A stretch of 54,319 bases of DNA from Deltaproteobacteria bacterium. Its GTDB lineage: Bacteria; Desulfobacterota; Desulfobacteria; Desulfobacterales; SURF-15. The notes below the pieces were generated by a model. The model saw only the letters and a list, made by a program, of their open reading frames with translations, made no database searches and was not told the origin of the DNA. The stretch lies in NCBI GenBank assembly GCA_019309565.1, contig JAFDFZ010000018.1, forward strand, positions 1-54,319. The letters are read 5' to 3'. A program made the translations under genes and the position numbers. This document shows, piece after piece, positions 53,936-54,319 of the stretch. Each line of letters opens with the position of its first letter. Position 1 is the stretch's first letter.

Positions 53936-54319
53936 CCCGAACCACTGCATCGCGCAACCTCATTCGCTGCTCTCGCCGTGGCGTTTTTCTTCATCACGAA
54001 TCTTCCGGCGCAACAGTTGACCGATTTTGGACTTGGGCCTATCTAAGGTCTTCCCAAGCCGTGGCCAAATAATCTCTAAAACAATAGAAGGGCATATGAA
54101 AAAATGGCCAGGGCTTGCGGTATGCTCAGGTTTTGGGGAAAAGAACGCCACTGCAAGAAACGCTGTAATTACAGGTTTCAGAGATCCTGACAAGTCATAT
54201 TTTGCCAATGTAACTGTTTGAAATTGCTATACTGTCATTTCTCATAATTTCATGTGCATTACGTTTTTTCAATACATGTAAGTACTTGATATTATTACAT
54301 CTGGCAAATTAAAAAAATG
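53936..54319. other. 3' end of the window without a recognised gene
   Basis: 384 bases after the MalG-like gene. Short open frames on both strands show no recognised domain. The extreme end is AT-rich. No terminator with a T-run was seen. Confidence 0.55.

Noticed and set aside
1..54319. CRISPR arrays, rRNA and tRNA genes
   Set aside because: No regularly spaced direct repeats and no tRNA- or rRNA-like conserved blocks were found by reading; a tRNAscan-SE or minced run would confirm.

Overview
The window looks like chromosome of an anaerobic, sulfate-reducing member of the Desulfobacterota (former Deltaproteobacteria), probably a Desulfobacterales-like organism. The taxonomic pointers are a dissimilatory-type sulfate adenylyltransferase (sat), an AprA-like flavoprotein with an Fe-S partner, a glycyl radical enzyme, a fused TAXI-TRAP transporter, a LarA-like racemase and a four-helix-bundle (IVP-type) gene. 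This placement is inference from gene content; no rRNA or tRNA gene was seen.

Layout. 1-4.9 kb: a frameshifted class A penicillin-binding protein, then an actin-like ATPase, a degenerate receiver protein and a MinD/ParA-like ATPase, which may form a spatial-organisation module. 5.0-9.5 kb: a candidate small RNA with a strong terminator, an HD-domain protein, a dienoyl-CoA-reductase-like flavoprotein and four small genes. 9.5-15.6 kb: a phenylalanine attenuator (consensus promoter, Phe-rich leader peptide, terminator) ahead of a DAHP synthase-prephenate dehydratase fusion; sat with a small partner gene; a class V aminotransferase homologue lacking the desulfurase cysteine; a DksA-like protein. 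16-25 kb: a nuclease-fold/AMIN secreted protein, a zinc alcohol dehydrogenase, a PNPOx-like protein, an IVP gene flanked by inverted repeats, a class III aminotransferase and a 1297-residue class I adenylate cyclase with HEAT-like and pentapeptide-repeat regions.

25-34 kb: panB, an internally deleted ilvD, a TAXI-TRAP transporter, and a convergent two-gene flavoprotein/Fe-S operon. 34-38 kb: a glycine-zipper lipoprotein, an enolase-superfamily enzyme, and a decayed stretch with a sulfatase fragment, MITE-like repeats (one nested inside another), a retropepsin-like protein and a fragment of a sigma-54 activator. 38-43 kb: CcdA and a copper-handling operon (YHS protein, HMA chaperone, CopA) behind a sigma-54-type promoter. 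43-54 kb: a MazEF pair, a FadR-type regulator, a glycyl radical enzyme, a LarA homologue, a truncated flavodoxin-like gene, a UroD/MtaA-like protein, and an ABC sugar-type importer with a Tat-exported binding protein and two permeases but no ATPase inside the window.

The strongest single discovery is the Phe attenuator driving an AroF-PheA fusion, which reads as a complete classical attenuation circuit. The most open-ended is the actin-like/pseudo-receiver/MinD-like cluster. A recurring oddity is the number of lesions: a frameshift, an internal deletion, two in-frame TAA codons and several gene fragments. These suggest either local genome erosion or assembly error.
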